From: Paralithodes platypus
Taxonomy: Eukaryota > Arthropoda > Malacostraca > Decapoda > Lithodidae
Length of the DNA: 64,000 nucleotides
NCBI GenBank assembly: GCA_032716605.1
Contig: CM064551.1
Location: forward strand, 46,614,898 to 46,678,897
Direction: 5' to 3'
Every line of letters begins with the position of its first letter. The first letter of the stretch is position 1. The translations under genes and the position numbers were made by a program. The notes beneath the pieces were generated by a model. That model saw nothing but the letters and a program-made list of their open reading frames with translations. It was not told where the DNA came from and ran no database searches. Positions 1 through 10,870 of this stretch are shown in pieces.

Positions 1-551
1 CTTATTCAGATATTAAAACTCTATTGATATCTAACGTTCGCCCACTGATTTGTGTTTTACGTATTTCTGCCATAAGAATATAAACCTTAGATCAGTACCC
101 CCATGAGGTTACTAGAGATTCCGTGTTCTATAATATACGCGTGTCTAATCCTAACTGTGAGCTGCTACTTGGGCACGCGACCAGCCAGTAAGAGATCAAA
201 TCAGTGAAATTGAATTACATGAATATATTGAGGTCTTCCAGTAAAATAAAACTTGCTAATTAAACCCGTGATCAGAAGAGTATACCTGAACGTTGGAAGT
301 GGGAGACTAGGTTCCATCCAGATCCACTAATGCTAGCAGTTCCCTTCTATTAATTGTTTTGTACGAGAATTACTATCTTTCCATGCTCTTTATTTACTTA
401 CTTCAATAAACGTGAACTTGTGTCATGTTACCGTGTGTTTATTTTGTGTTCTCTATTCCTCATACCTTGTATTGTGCATGCAGCCTTATATACCCAGTCA
501 TTTAGAACTCACATTACCCAAGTTAAACCTGTAGAAAAACAGGGCATAACA
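1..551 (+). repeat. LTR-like dispersed repeat, copy 1 (runs off the left edge)
   Basis: About 550 bp matches, in inverted orientation, the segment 61536-62085 at the other end of the window. The two are clearly homologous along their length, with scattered substitutions and small indels. Both copies stop abruptly at the same place, just after a sequence ending in TAACA, and the flanks then differ. An AATAAA signal lies at about 403, about 150 bp before that boundary, and the last two bases are CA; this resembles the R-U5 end of a solo LTR. No primer-binding site or internal retroviral-type gene is next to it, so the LTR identity is inference. The 78-codon open frame at 354-590 lies inside the repeat and is not taken as a gene. 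Confidence 0.5.
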
Positions 552-834
552 GTGCACACTGCCGGTAATGATTGTGGAGGAAAATATTAGCATGCACACC
601 CACCTTTATATTCAAAACATTCAAAAAACCTCAAGTCATGGTGTCTTTCTGAAGTTTAAGTTTCTCACTTTCTCAGTTTCTGTAATTCTTTATGTCATAT
701 CAATGATATGATTGATATCATATCATGGATGACCCGCTGACCAGTCTTCGACGGTATATATACGGCCGGGACTAGGGTCTTGTCAGTTGTCACGCCCAGT
801 GCCAGGTCCGTATATAATTATATACTGACTCGCC
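552..834. other. No gene recognised
   Basis: Unique-looking AT-rich sequence. A short palindromic cluster built on ATATCAT/ATGATAT lies at about 693-726. Nothing else was recognised. Confidence 0.4.
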
Positions 835-1245
835 GGAAAAAAATCGTAGCAGCGAAACGACTGCACCTATGGCTTTCATATTTTTAGTTTTTTACCATAT
901 GTACCTTACCCTTCTGCATACCCACCACCACTACCCCAAACCCCTCCTCCCACCCACTCGCTGACTATCGGTCGCCTCACAAGGAAAACAAAGGAAAATC
1001 TGTGGCGGCGAAACGATTACACCAATCGGTTCCATATTTGTGTGACAAGTGCCTTACCCTTCTGCCTTCCCTCCACCACACCCCCAACTGCCTCCCACAA
1101 CCCACTTCCAGCGTATCCGTACGAAGAAAAGGAAAAAAAGAAAAATCTGTGGTGGCGAAACTACCTCACCAATCGGCTTCATATTTGTAACACGAGTCAA
1201 TTACGCTTCTACCATCCCCCAAACCACCCTCCCACCCATACATTC
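835..1245. repeat. Tandem repeat, about three units of ~150 bp
   Basis: Three diverged units start near 840, 996 and 1144. Each opens with a phrase like AATCTGTGGCGGCGAAAC and continues through a CCAATCGG-type segment, a 'catatttgt' segment, a 'ttacccttct' segment and a C-rich tract of CCACC/CCCAAC runs. The strong pyrimidine bias creates several overlapping short open frames of 60-75 codons here. They are products of the repeat, not genes. Confidence 0.7.
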
Positions 1246-1799
1246 AAGTAACATTCCGATCGTATCGATACCATAAAATGATAAAAGTCTCTGAAGTCTA
1301 TAGTGTCTTTTAACTCTTTTCAGCTACGTTCGCGACTATCGGGGAACTGATTTCTGGCGAAAATGGACAAGTTTTTTGTTTGTTTTACCATTATCCTTCC
1401 TTTCTCACCCAACTTGATAGATTTAGCCAAAAAAAATAAACAAACAACAAACTCTGGCACTGGCCAGGTACTTACCTTTCCAGGGTTTGAAGGTGGCACT
1501 GTCAGTCTGTCACTATCATAGTATCACTGTATCACAGTTCACTAACACCGTGAGTAACACCGTACGATGACTGTACACGATAATGACATTCTTGAACCTG
1601 TTGTTGACAGGAAAAATCACTTCCGGAGCGCCAGAAAGGAGCGCAAAATTCAAGCTGCGCTCCCCGCCTGCACTCCGAGTTCAGATTTTTGCCGCTCCTC
1701 GCTCCGCGCTCCTCTATATTGGTAGTGCGCACCGGATCGCAGAGCGCAGAGCGCCAAATTGGCGCGCCCACGCCCACCACTGGATATCACTGATAATTT
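1246..1799. other. No gene; GC-rich patch with inverted GGAGCGC/GCGCTCC motifs
   Basis: At 1622-1765 a GC-rich stretch contains repeated GGAGCGC and its complement GCGCTCC, so the DNA can fold on itself. A phrase CAGGGTTTGAAGG at about 1481 resembles a hAT-type terminus, but no partner end was found. Overlapping ORFs of 82 and 94 codons on the two strands are products of the GC-rich patch. Confidence 0.35.
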
Positions 1800-1870
1800 T
1801 TAGCATTTTCTGCCAAAAGCCCAATGGCTTATCAGTGGTGGTAACACAAAATGCAGCTTTTGTTTGAAGT
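1800..1870 (+). repeat. Fragment of the 'CTGCCAAAAGCCCAATGG' repeat
   Basis: A ~45 bp core (CTGCCAAAAGCCCAATGG followed by TWATCAGTGGTGGTAAC) is shared almost exactly with 3280-3317, which belongs to a larger repeat ending in TTAA at 3476-3479. Confidence 0.55.
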
Positions 1871-2544
1871 CAATCTGATTCGGGCTTTAAGTAGGCCTAT
1901 ATATCTGTAAGCAAGTCATCATATTTCATTGGCGAGTGTAAAAAAAATCTATATCTAAATGTAGTTTTAAATTAGCCCAAACATACGCCAAAGTGAAATA
2001 ATTCACGATCATTCGAAATTGGTTTTTGTGTATTTCCTCTTAACAAGTAAGTGTTTATACTTATATAAGAGTGTGCAAAATATAAATATGTTCTAATATA
2101 TAACTAGAAACCCCAAATGGTTCACCAAACCCAAATATACGAAGCATTTGTTGTCGTTCTAAAACAAAGAAAAGAACAACAGCTTGCGTACGCTTGTACG
2201 ATGTTCGGGAAAGGAATGCTTCATATATTAAACCCTCTAAGTAGCGTATTATGTGAATCTTGTTGAAACTAATGAAACTGAAATTGTATACATCGTCTTC
2301 TAAACCAATCTGATGATCTCTGAACATTGAAATAATTGTTATAGTTTCGAAATCTGGCCTTGTTCACAATAACGGAATGAATAGTCTTGATACGAAGTTG
2401 CCAATGTCGCGGTTACCACTAGATCCAGCGAATCACTTCTGTCACTTCCATCTAGCGACATCCAGATGTGATGAATTCTAGCAATATTCAAGTTAATTTC
2501 ACCATTTTAAGGAATTATAGAGATGTTTCGATGAATGCTAGACT
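1871..2544. other. No gene recognised
   Basis: AT-rich sequence without a convincing ORF or match to other parts of the window. The 88-codon open frame on the minus strand at 2061-2327 resembles nothing I know. Confidence 0.35.
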
Positions 2545-2955
2545 ACTCGGCCCACAGGACAGCTCGGCCCAGTAAAACCGAGACAGCTCGGCCCTGCAGT
2601 GTTAATTGCGAGACAACTCGGCCTTTCACAACCCTTATTTGCTTTGACAACATAAAGACGATATAGATGGCTATATTGATAATTTTGGAATCACTATGTC
2701 CCTATCTATTTATGTATCTTATCTTTTCGTTTCATCAAACAAGTGACAATTCATTAACTTTTATTTCTCGTATTGATCATTTTGGAATCACTATGGCCCT
2801 ATCTAACCTAACCTAACCTAACCTAACCATTGCATAACATGGGGCCGAGCTGTCTCAAATAATGGGCCGAGCTGTCTCGCCGTCGTGGCCGAGTTGTCCA
2901 AAGGTGGGCCGAGCTGTCCGAGCCAAGTTGTCCCATGGGCCGAGTCGTCCAGTCA
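2545..2955. mobile_element. Foldback-like element with subrepeat arms
   Basis: The left arm (2545-2632) holds four direct copies of a 13-bp phrase of the form GACAGCTCGGCCC. The right arm (2841-2955) holds five copies of the same phrase in inverted orientation. The middle contains two direct copies of a ~30 bp phrase around TTTTGGAATCACTATG (about 2684 and 2780) and the telomere-like run at 2804-2828. Inverted arms made of short subrepeats are typical of foldback-type elements. No transposase is encoded, and target-site duplications were not identified. Confidence 0.55.
2804..2828. repeat. (TAACC)5 interstitial telomere-like repeat
   Basis: Five perfect TAACC units, which is (GGTTA)5 on the minus strand. 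TTAGG is the common arthropod telomere repeat, so this supports an arthropod source. The run lies in the middle of the foldback-like element and is far too short to be a chromosome end. Confidence 0.85.
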
Positions 2956-3275
2956 CCGTTTTGATTGCTAAAAATTAATCTAGATACTTCAACATATTTT
3001 GTTCTAGTGACATACAAGTTTGTAATGTCTGGGGACTATCTAGCGACTTTTCAATTCTATTCTAGCATACATTTGTGCTTTAGTTTAGGTTGTATTGTTT
3101 TCTAATTTTGCCCTCTTTCTCCACAAGGCTTCCTACATGGTATAGTGTATTGTTCTATTGATAATTTAATATTATATAGGGCTATTTTAAGTTGGCTGAT
3201 AATTAGGAAGCAGTAATGCTGGATGATGAGAATACTGTATGTAATTATGTCTCTGATTTCACAGATAATTTTTGT

Positions 3276-3479
3276 AATTTTCTGCCAAAAGCCCAATGGC
3301 TAATCAGTGGTGGTAACGAAAAACGCAGTTTTAGTTCAGTTACTTCAACCTCTGCAGTTGTCTTTGAGTTAGCTGTGGGCAGAAAACTAATTTTGGAGAG
3401 GTAATTATAAGAGTGAGAGAACTCTATTTCTTATTGCTAATCTGGCAGCCTCTGCGTCATAAATGCGTGAAAGGGTTAA
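3276..3479. mobile_element. MITE-like repeat ending in TTAA (partial), related to 8389-8623
   Basis: The right end reads GTGAAAGGGTTAA. The stretch 3352-3415 (CTGCAGTTGTCTTTGAG, then GCAGAAAACTAATTTTGG, then GAGGTAATTATAA) reappears in inverted orientation at about 8455-8520, inside a TTAA-bounded element. I found no matching left end, so this copy is partial or rearranged. Confidence 0.5.
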
Positions 3480-3870
3480 TCTGGTTCTATAGATTAGGTT
3501 ACTGGAACACTTTATTCTTTTAACTCAAAAATTAGGGGTGATGGACTCTGTTTATTTTTATCACTTGGCGGAAATATGGCAGACTTAGTTGATGCTCAAA
3601 ATCCGTCTTATTTTAGATATTAGTTATTCTTTGAGTTATAAAGGCGTACTAAATATGGTTATCACTAGTACATACATAATATTAATCTGTTTCCATAGAT
3701 TAACTTAGTTGAACACTTTTACGAACTTTTCACTAATTAAGAGGTATAGTCCAACAGATCTTAACAGGCGGTCCTACCCGTGGTTACTCCCTTTACATTG
3801 GTGCCATATGTATAATTATTTACAACAAAAATATATTATTTTCGGTATTAAGTACCTTAAGTCGGTTTGA
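3480..3870. other. No gene recognised
   Basis: AT-rich sequence. No ORF or repeat was recognised. Confidence 0.3.
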
Positions 3871-3970
3871 AATGCTCAGGCTATTTCTACATGTACAAAA
3901 AAGCTTTATTGTTTTTATAAGTAATTCGCTTATTAGTAAATTCAATGGACATTGTATACAGCTTGGCAGC

Positions 3971-4243
3971 ATGGCTACTGCGACGTTGTCAGACGTCGGC
4001 CAAAAAAACTCATCACAAATTTCACGTGATGGCGCGCTGCCAGGCGCACAAAATTTATACTCTCACTTCATTTCATTCCTGACTTTGACACCATCCACAA
4101 TGGAAGCCGCTCCAAATCACCCCACCCCCTTGCATAGTCAGACAAAACAGATGGTATATAACGTTCACCAATACTTCAAGACAGATAAATTCATAGATTC
4201 TTTCATCATCACTCTCACATCTTCTGATGAGGATTCTGAATAA
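3971..4243 (+). CDS. Unrecognised 90-codon open frame
   Basis: An open frame that could start at ATG 3971 (or 3872) and ends at TAA 4241-4243, with a plausible soluble peptide and an acidic C-terminus (SSDEDSE). I do not recognise the family. A segment reading KQMVYNVHQYFK looks like the helical N-terminal segments of some transposon-derived arthropod proteins, but that is a loose impression. No splice structure could be confirmed. It may be a first-exon-like remnant of a transposon gene, or chance. Confidence 0.25.
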   Translation: MATATLSDVGQKNSSQISRDGALPGAQNLYSHFISFLTLTPSTMEAAPNHPTPLHSQTKQMVYNVHQYFKTDKFIDSFIITLTSSDEDSE

Positions 4244-4379
4244 CATTATGTACCTTTGAAACACATAATATAGAGGAATAGGCCTCCAGGGGAAACCTCT
4301 TAAAAAAAAACGCGCCAAAAGTTTTACCTCTTGGGTGGTGTGGAAACAAAGTCAAAATATAAAATGGTAATATATATAT

Positions 4380-4381
<2 letters not shown>

Positions 4382-4429
<48 letters not shown>

Positions 4430-4442
4430 AGAGAGAGAGAGC
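4382..4442. repeat. (AT)n microsatellite followed by (GA)n
   Basis: About 47 bp of uninterrupted AT repeat passes into about 14 bp of GA repeat. It produces a spurious Tyr/Ile-repeat ORF on the minus strand. Confidence 0.95.
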
Positions 4443-5954
4443 TATATAAATAGTAATATAATTTATTATAACAATAATAATTATCTATGCATTCATGTGG
4501 GCTACACAGTAATACGGTGATAAGTGCGTTCCCATTCTCACTCATACACAGGGCAAGGTCAACGTACGATCGCGCTAATAAGTCATGTCCCAGCTGGCAT
4601 TACGTTTGGCTTGCTCTGTGCTGTATTAATGTCTGTCAGATGTTGAATAGGGTGGGTAAGTGTAGGAACATGTTTGTATATTTTACTCGATATGAAGAAA
4701 TGAAGCTTAGATATTGCTGATACTAATTATTGATCAAAACATATATGGTGCCGAGACATCTCTTATTAGCGCGACTGTACCTTGAACAGGGGGAGGTGGA
4801 GGGAGGGAGAAAGATATAGCAAGAGTAATTTGGAAAGGTTATCGTACGGAAAGGGTCAAAAGGACAACCGGCACCAGTGTAAGGGCAGGTGACCGCGCCC
4901 ATAACCGCCTGTTTAGGTCTGTAGGACTATAGTAGGAACTCTGTTTATTTTGATCACTTTTGAACTCTAACTTCTTTTGTACCTTGTCACTGATACTGAT
5001 TTTGGTAGTTTCTATATATATTCTTTCTTTTCCTTGAAGAGATATACACTAGTTGATGATGTCTTCTGATGCTCCGTGGGCCGTCCAGGTTGGCTGGTCG
5101 TGTGAAGTTAAGTTACAGCTGGGTTAATGGGCGTGGGGTCTTAAATATGGCTCCGTAACTTGTAATGAAACAGTTGGGCACCATATCGGACTAACGCGAG
5201 TATTTAAGCCTATAGCTTTATCAAATATACTCGACTATCCTGATCTTTATATTAACCAGTGATGAAGTTCTGTTAAGGTACTCTTGTAGTAGGGTTTTAA
5301 ATATTGTGTCTCAGTGATGACGGATTAACACAATATCGGACTAACGCAAGAAGAGTTTAGATATTGCTCTTCTTGACTGTCACTAACCGTTATAAGAGGG
5401 TCAAAGAACTCAGGGCGGTGTTAACCTTTTAGTCGCAAATTCTGGTGGTGTACCACAGACAATATGCGCCTAGGATTTATATATGCAGAGTTCCCGTGAG
5501 GGTGTCTCGCTAAACTCTTATAACACGAAAGATCGTTTTAGCACTTAGATCTTCTGTGAGTAGCCTAATGGTCGTGTAATTTCCAAGTGAAATGTTGAAA
5601 GGTAGGGGTTCCTGTGTCCTTCAACTTTTAACTATAAAGAAATATAACCTAACGAAAGTAATTATGTTAATTCCTGGGTTGCCAGAAATAATAAAGTTAC
5701 TTATACAGCTTTTAAGTCTAGAGTTAATGTTTATTACAGCAGTAATTTTTTGTTTTAATCATGATTTTGCTTTTATTCTTTTTAGAATGGTGTTTTAATT
5801 GACAAACTGATCTTTTCTTCTGGGCTCTCTAACTACTGTAGCCCTTTTCCTTTTTCTTAGTTGTCTTAGTCTCTCTCCAGTACTTACGGGTATTTTGTGG
5901 GATTCATCTTTTATAGGTGTATCTGCACCCTGTTGGGAGGCTTAGACAGCTTCT
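4443..5954. other. No gene recognised
   Basis: Mixed-composition sequence with several short open frames (68-77 codons) that have no recognisable domain. The phrase ATATCGGACTAACGC occurs twice (about 5184 and 5334) beside other short similarities, so part of 5180-5400 may be an old local duplication. Confidence 0.3.
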
Positions 5955-5956
5955 AT

Positions 5957-6062
5957 AATAATAATAATAATAATAGGCAGTGGCGTATCTAAGGGGGGGG
6001 GGGGGGCCGTGGCCCCCCCAGAATTTGGGCTGGCCCCTGAGTTGGCCCCCCCAGTTTATATT
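5957..6062. mobile_element. (ATA)n microsatellite and possible hAT-type terminus with a G15 run
   Basis: A short (ATA)n repeat is followed by CAGTGGCGTATCTAAGG at 5980, then about 15 G and a GC-rich tract of CCCCCCAG and GGCCCC phrases. CAGTGGCG-type starts followed by homopolymeric G are familiar ends of non-autonomous hAT elements in animals. The opposite end was not found, so the element is not delimited. A hAT transposase remnant lies 2 kb downstream (8247-8995), but a link is not shown. Confidence 0.4.
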
Positions 6063-6411
6063 CCTACATCAAATATTATAATGTGGTAAAACTGGTAATG
6101 GCATTTTGACTCCTTGATAATAAACACAATGGATAATGTAATGATAATTGGGTTTTAGCCATTACCCAAGGTATTATGTAACATCATCATAAGTTCATAA
6201 CATGTAACCAACTAACCAAGACCTCGTATCACCATAAAGAAATATAACATTATAGTTATCCCTAGTCTTTCGCCTGCCATCTCAGTTTTCCTTCATGACG
6301 ACATGAATATAATTTTACTTTAAAGTTTCTGATATTGTTAAAAAAAAAAATTTAAAGAGACAATGAACGGAGGAAGTAAAAACACAGATAAAACAAAAAA
6401 GGTCCATGTGC

Positions 6412-7515
6412 CTAAAGGCATCCTCCATTCATAAAATGTTTGTAACAACTGGATTTAAACTGTTGTAGATTGTAAGTTTGTGGAAAGCAACTCGAGGGAA
6501 GTGAATTCCAAAGAGTAGTAGTTCTGGGGATAAATGAATTTTGATAAGCAGAAGTTCTGCATTGTGGAGGAGAAAGTGTAAATTCATGGGCGCTTTCAGC
6601 TGCCCTAGTTCTACGGGGAAAGATGTGGAGAGGCGGCACAATTGAAGCAAGTTCCTCGGAACAATTGCTGTGAAAATATCTGTAGAATAATGCAAGGGAT
6701 GCAACGTTTCGTATGGATAATGTAGGAAGGTCCTGTGTGATTGCAGGGTTATTGATTAATCTAATAGCTTTATTTTGAGTTTTGTCCAACTGCCTCAATG
6801 CAACCACTCCACTTCCACTCCACAGAAGTGAACAGTAATCCATCTGAGAACGCACATGACTTTTATATATTTTGGCCAACTGCTCGTCAGTGAAGAATTC
6901 TCAAACTCTGTAGCCTACAGGAGTCCCAGTTTTTTAGAGGCATTCTTAGCAATGCTTCTAACATAATGTGTCCAGCTCAGGTTAGTAGTTAATGTTACAC
7001 CGAGAATGTCAATACTAGGGGAAGTGGGAATATTTACATCATTAAAAAATATATGGGAGTCAGTGAGATTCTGTCGGTTAGAAAATTGAATGTACTTGGT
7101 TTTCTGTGTATTAAAGGAAACTAGATTCGTTTGTCCCCATTCATTAATTCTAGAAAGGTCCTGGTTCAGAGAAATTGCAGTGTTTATTTTTGAATTTATA
7201 AGATCGGGTTGGGTGAAAGAATTGGTAAATGTGAAGGAACTGTGGAGTGTTGAGTCATCTGCGTAGGAATGTATTGGATTATGAGTGGTAGATATGAGAT
7301 CATTGATATGAATGAGGAACAGAGTTGGGGTCAAAACTGATCCCTGGGGAACACCAGCATTTATTGAGTGAAATTGAGAATAAAGGCCATCTACCATTAC
7401 ACGTATTTTTCTGTTATGAAGATAAGAAGAAATTAGTGGAACTAATGATGCAAGGCCGTAGTGTGACATCTTCGACAATAAGGATTGATGCCAGACTCTA
7501 TCAAATGCCTTTGAT
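6412..7515 (-). pseudogene. LINE (jockey/CR1-like) reverse transcriptase C-terminal half, 5'-truncated
   Basis: Reading the minus strand from 7515 there is KAFDRVWH (RT motif), then GVPQGSVLTPTLFLIHINDL and SYADDSTLH (the YADD catalytic motif), then thumb sequence up to about 6915. A break separates this from the C-terminal domain in 6412-6879, which has the typical LINE features RSQMDYCSLLWSG and TTTLWNSLPSSCFP. The endonuclease and the N-terminal RT are missing, consistent with 5' truncation on insertion. The frame break near 6890 makes it a pseudogene. The C-terminal domain resembles the copies at 57840-58175 and 60850-61500, so these may be related families. Confidence 0.8.
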
Positions 7516-8246
7516 ATATATTAGTGTTAGTATAATATAATATTATTCTAAATTCTTCAATGTTTATTATTATTACAGTGATTGTATTATTAGAACTTTG
7601 TTCTTAATTTCACGCAGACTCGAATGTTACTAGCGACGCAAGGTAAACATAGGGAAAAAGAAAGGTACACATTTTAGAGGTGAAAGAAGAACATTTTGAG
7701 GCTTACAAAAGGCAGAAGAATAAAGTACAGGTAATGATAAAAGTACAGGCTAAAGAAGAACATGAAAATAAGTTAGTAGAGGAAATAAAGCAAGATAAAA
7801 CCAATAAAAAGGTATGGGAGATAATAATAAAGACTCTAAAAGGCAATACAAATGTAAAAAATAACGAGGAACATTTGTAGGCTACAAGTGCCAGTGGAGA
7901 CTGGAGAGAAATAGGATGAGGGAAATACAGTAAAGCCTCTGGGTTAATTGGTTTATTTGTGTTTTAGTTTGTGAAGGCCTACCTAATTGAAAGAAAAGTA
8001 AAATGTCTATCATTTTCAAAACAGTCCACAGATTGGGGGAGTGTTCTGATTCTCTTTAGGTCGGAAATTGTGGGGCAAGAAGAGGCTAAAAAAAGAGGAA
8101 ATATACGCGTCTAATCTACTGTGACAGATTGATTCTTATATCCAACATCATAACCAGTGCTGCTTGTAACTTGAATTCAAATATGATTATATGAGGATGG
8201 AGAGAACGATAGGTTACAGTGGTAGCGGCTAGCCTACTTTTAGTAC
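7516..8246. other. No clear gene; possible LINE fragment at 7680-7880 (+)
   Basis: A Lys/Glu-rich 66-codon open frame at 7680-7880 includes a VWEIIIKTLKG phrase. It vaguely resembles the linker between endonuclease and RT of RTE-like LINEs. This is weak, and the rest of the stretch is unassigned. Confidence 0.25.
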
Positions 8247-8995
8247 TTGGACTGTTTGATTAGTGAATTAGACCGTCGTTTTACTAAAGAATCATGTTCC
8301 ATTGTTTGTGGTGTTTCAGCTCTTTGTCCTGGAGGAGAAACATTCTTGTATGAAGAAGACTTAAAGGCTTTTGCAAATGCATACTCAGTTAACCCTCTCA
8401 CGACCATAGGACGCAAAGGTTGCCAGATTAGCAATAAGAAATAGATTACTCTCACTGTTATAATTACCTCTCCAAAATTAGTTTTCTGCCCACAGCTAAC
8501 TCAAAGACAACTGCAGAGGTTGAAGTAAACAAACTAAAGGTTTATAGATACCCCTGACGGTAACAAAGGCTTTAAAGTATCCCTAATAGGCTCAAAAATC
8601 GCGTCAGGATGTGAGAGGGTTAATCAAAGTGATTTAAAACATGAGATCCCCCTGGTGAAAAAATTACTCATGAAAGAACCTAACCAACCTACATCCTTAG
8701 TGCAATTCCTATCATTCATAACTCCTTATAAGGCCGCATTTGATTGCTTGTACAAACTATTGTTAATAGCTGTAACTCTTCCTGTTACCAGAGCTTCATG
8801 TGAAGGAAGTTTTTCAAATATGAAATTAGTGAAAATATTTCTCAGAAGTTCTATGACCAGTGACAGATTGAGTAACATCGCTCTACTATCGATTGAAAGT
8901 GCTCGGGCTGAGGGGATTGATTTGGAGAGTTTCGTTGATGAGTTTGATACTCTATTGAAACAATATACTTTAATTACCACTACTTGGATTTAATA
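8247..8995 (+). pseudogene. hAT-family transposase C-terminus, interrupted by a TTAA element
   Basis: Two coding segments, 8247-8388 and 8624-8995, read in the same frame once the insert 8389-8623 is ignored. The second segment contains ASCEGSFSNMKLVKIFLRSSM followed by a DRLSNIALLSIE phrase. This is the conserved C-terminal dimerisation region of hAT transposases (the SERxFSxLKxIKxxLRxxM type seen in ZMYM/TTF-zinc-finger relatives). The DDE catalytic core upstream is not recognisable, so this is an inactive remnant. The 8389-8623 insertion sits on a TTAA between codons of the transposase. Confidence 0.75.
8389..8623. mobile_element. TTAA-flanked MITE-like element inside the hAT remnant
   Basis: The ends read TTAACCCTCTCAC and GTGAGAGGGTTAA, a perfect 13-bp inverted repeat including the TTAA. 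Removing the insert with one TTAA rejoins the transposase reading frame (...YSVN then QSDLK...). TTAA targets with CCC-starting ends are the hallmark of piggyBac-type transposition. The element has no coding capacity. Part of its interior is shared in inverted orientation with 3352-3415. Confidence 0.8.
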
Positions 8996-9829
8996 TAGGC
9001 TATGAAACTGCAATATTATTAAAATGCCATAGGAACGAAATGACCGGCGTCACAGGCCAGGATAGCTATAAGGATCACCACACCAACTTCGTTGTCTCCC
9101 TTCCACATAACTCCACATATGTATACGTCTCTCCAATCACAGCCTTCTAGTATACAACCCACATTACTTTATTCCTTAACATTTGTATGTACCGACTAAG
9201 TATGTATTTAATTAAGATACCAACCATGCATACAGACTATAATATTTTCATTGTGTAGGTACGACGGCGATCTGAAGACACCTCAATAAACCTATGCCTC
9301 TCCCCCTCTGTTCTGGAGTCCACCACGACTGTCCGGTAATACAAACCTCAGCCGTGTGACTCGCCTAGTCATTCTGGGCAATTATCTGTTTCAATACTCC
9401 CCAGGTCTCTCAACTTGAGATATTAATTGTTTCTTTGTTGTTAATCCGTCACTTAAGACACTCGACTCATATCGATTGTTATTAGTACTGGCGATTAATA
9501 CTATGTTCATGTTTCACCTTTGTTGCCAGTAATTCACTGAGATTCTTAACCACATTTGTGTAGGATTTATCCTCAACCTATTATGTACCCTATCCCTTGT
9601 GTGTTACTATTACTATTGCTTCAGATGAGAAAACATCCCCGACTACGAATCTATATTCGAGAGTTGGAGATCGAAATGATTATGTTGAAACGATTCTATA
9701 ACTCCTCAAGATAGACGTTACCTGAATTAATATACCATCTACATGTCTATCTGATTACGTCAGCCCTGTACTTAGTTATGTAACAATTATATGTCCCTAA
9801 CTTCCCGTTGTTTTATCCACTAACTATAT
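8996..9829. other. No gene recognised
   Basis: Pre-insertion flank of DIRS-A. No ORF, RNA gene or repeat copy was recognised. The bases before the DIRS start are AT-rich (CACTAACTATAT). Confidence 0.35.
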
Positions 9830-10138
9830 ATTTATTAGTGGCCCCTCCATCATTGACGATTATGCCTATTACATAAGGCACCCTCTTCAAACACTCATCC
9901 GCCATAGTTTGAATCTACCGCGCAGAGCATAAAAAATTGAGGAGCCTTCATCATGAGCGCACGCAACCTCACTCATGGTTCAGTCATTATGAAATTGGGT
10001 TCTCACTACGAAAAAACTTCGTAACAAATAAAAAAACAAAAAGAAAATAAGAATAACTATTCATAAGCTTTCCATATAATCGTGGATGTACTTGTGTGGA
10101 TCTTTGACCAGACGCTGACTCAGGCGTCATTCTTCCTT
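9830..10138. repeat. DIRS-A 5' inverted terminal repeat
   Basis: 309 bp, inverted relative to 18090-18437. It contains a GCCTATTACATAAGGC hairpin (9865-9880) and a TACGAA-AAAAC-TTCGTA hairpin near 10006-10022, followed by an A-rich tract. The same features occur in every ITR of copies A-E. Confidence 0.9.
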
Positions 10139-10716
10139 CTCTGCTCTGCGCTCAACCTACCCGGACGTGCTTCCCCACGCTCCGCTGGTTCCGCATTTGC
10201 TGCGTCCCTAGTGAGTTTTTTCTCATTTGTTTACTCCGGGATGTATCGAGTAAGGTTAGGATATGCGTAGCAGGAGTGTCCTGGGCAGGTTGCTCGCAGT
10301 GCAGTGTATTTTGGGTCGTGTGTTTGGGACATCTATTTCGGTTGTACCCTCGTGGTCCCGTGGTGGACGCGTGAAACGTTTTCGCGGTTAGCTAGCTTTG
10401 TGATGTAGGTGGCTTTCACTACGCGTTATTAGGCTTCTTCTTATCTTTCTGATGAAGTAGCTTTTTCTTTTCTCTGACGTTCCCAGCGTATTTTTCTTCA
10501 CTTAGTGATGTTTTTTCTGGGTCCCGAGTCAGTTCTTCCCTGCTACATTGGTGTGTTGACGGTGGTTCCTGTTGTGATATGATTCAGTGCTTTTTGTTTA
10601 TATTACGACATGATTACATAATTATTATTTCCATCTGCTTAGGCCTAGCCAGCCTCTCGTAGCTTTGCCACATGTACAAGTGTTATTGATTTATGTTATA
10701 AATATGTACTACTGTG

Positions 10717-10870
10717 TCATGTGTGTCCTGGTTTAGTTGTGTATTGGCTAATTCCACGGACTATTTGTGTGTCCTGGATTAGTTGTGTATTGGCTAATTC
10801 CACGGACTATTTGTTTGTCCTGGGTTAGTTGTGCTTTGGCTAATTCCACGGTCTATTTGGTGCGTTCAGA
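10717..10870. repeat. DIRS leader 51-bp tandem repeat (three units)
   Basis: Three units of about 51 bp, each containing GTCCTG-GTTAGTTGTG and TTGGCTAATTCCACGG. Inverted counterparts lie in the leaders of E (about 34190-34265, two units), C (42412-42500, two), D (53070-53150, two) and B (55527-55670, three, with a further unit at 55047-55095). Unit number varies between copies. Confidence 0.85.

Noticed and set aside
354..590. Secreted small protein (hydrophobic N-terminal stretch)
   Set aside because: The frame lies in a dispersed repeat, its counterpart near 61400-61900 differs in frame and length, and the boundary of the repeat cuts through it.
1002..1276. Three overlapping proline/serine-rich small ORFs
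   Set aside because: They are the three frames of one pyrimidine-rich tandem repeat.
4324..4545. Tyr/Ile-repeat ORF on the minus strand
   Set aside because: Translation of the (AT)n microsatellite.
10717..10870. Regular ~51-bp repeats resembling a CRISPR-like array
   Set aside because: Units are contiguous with no variable spacers, lie in a retrotransposon leader, and recur in all DIRS copies.
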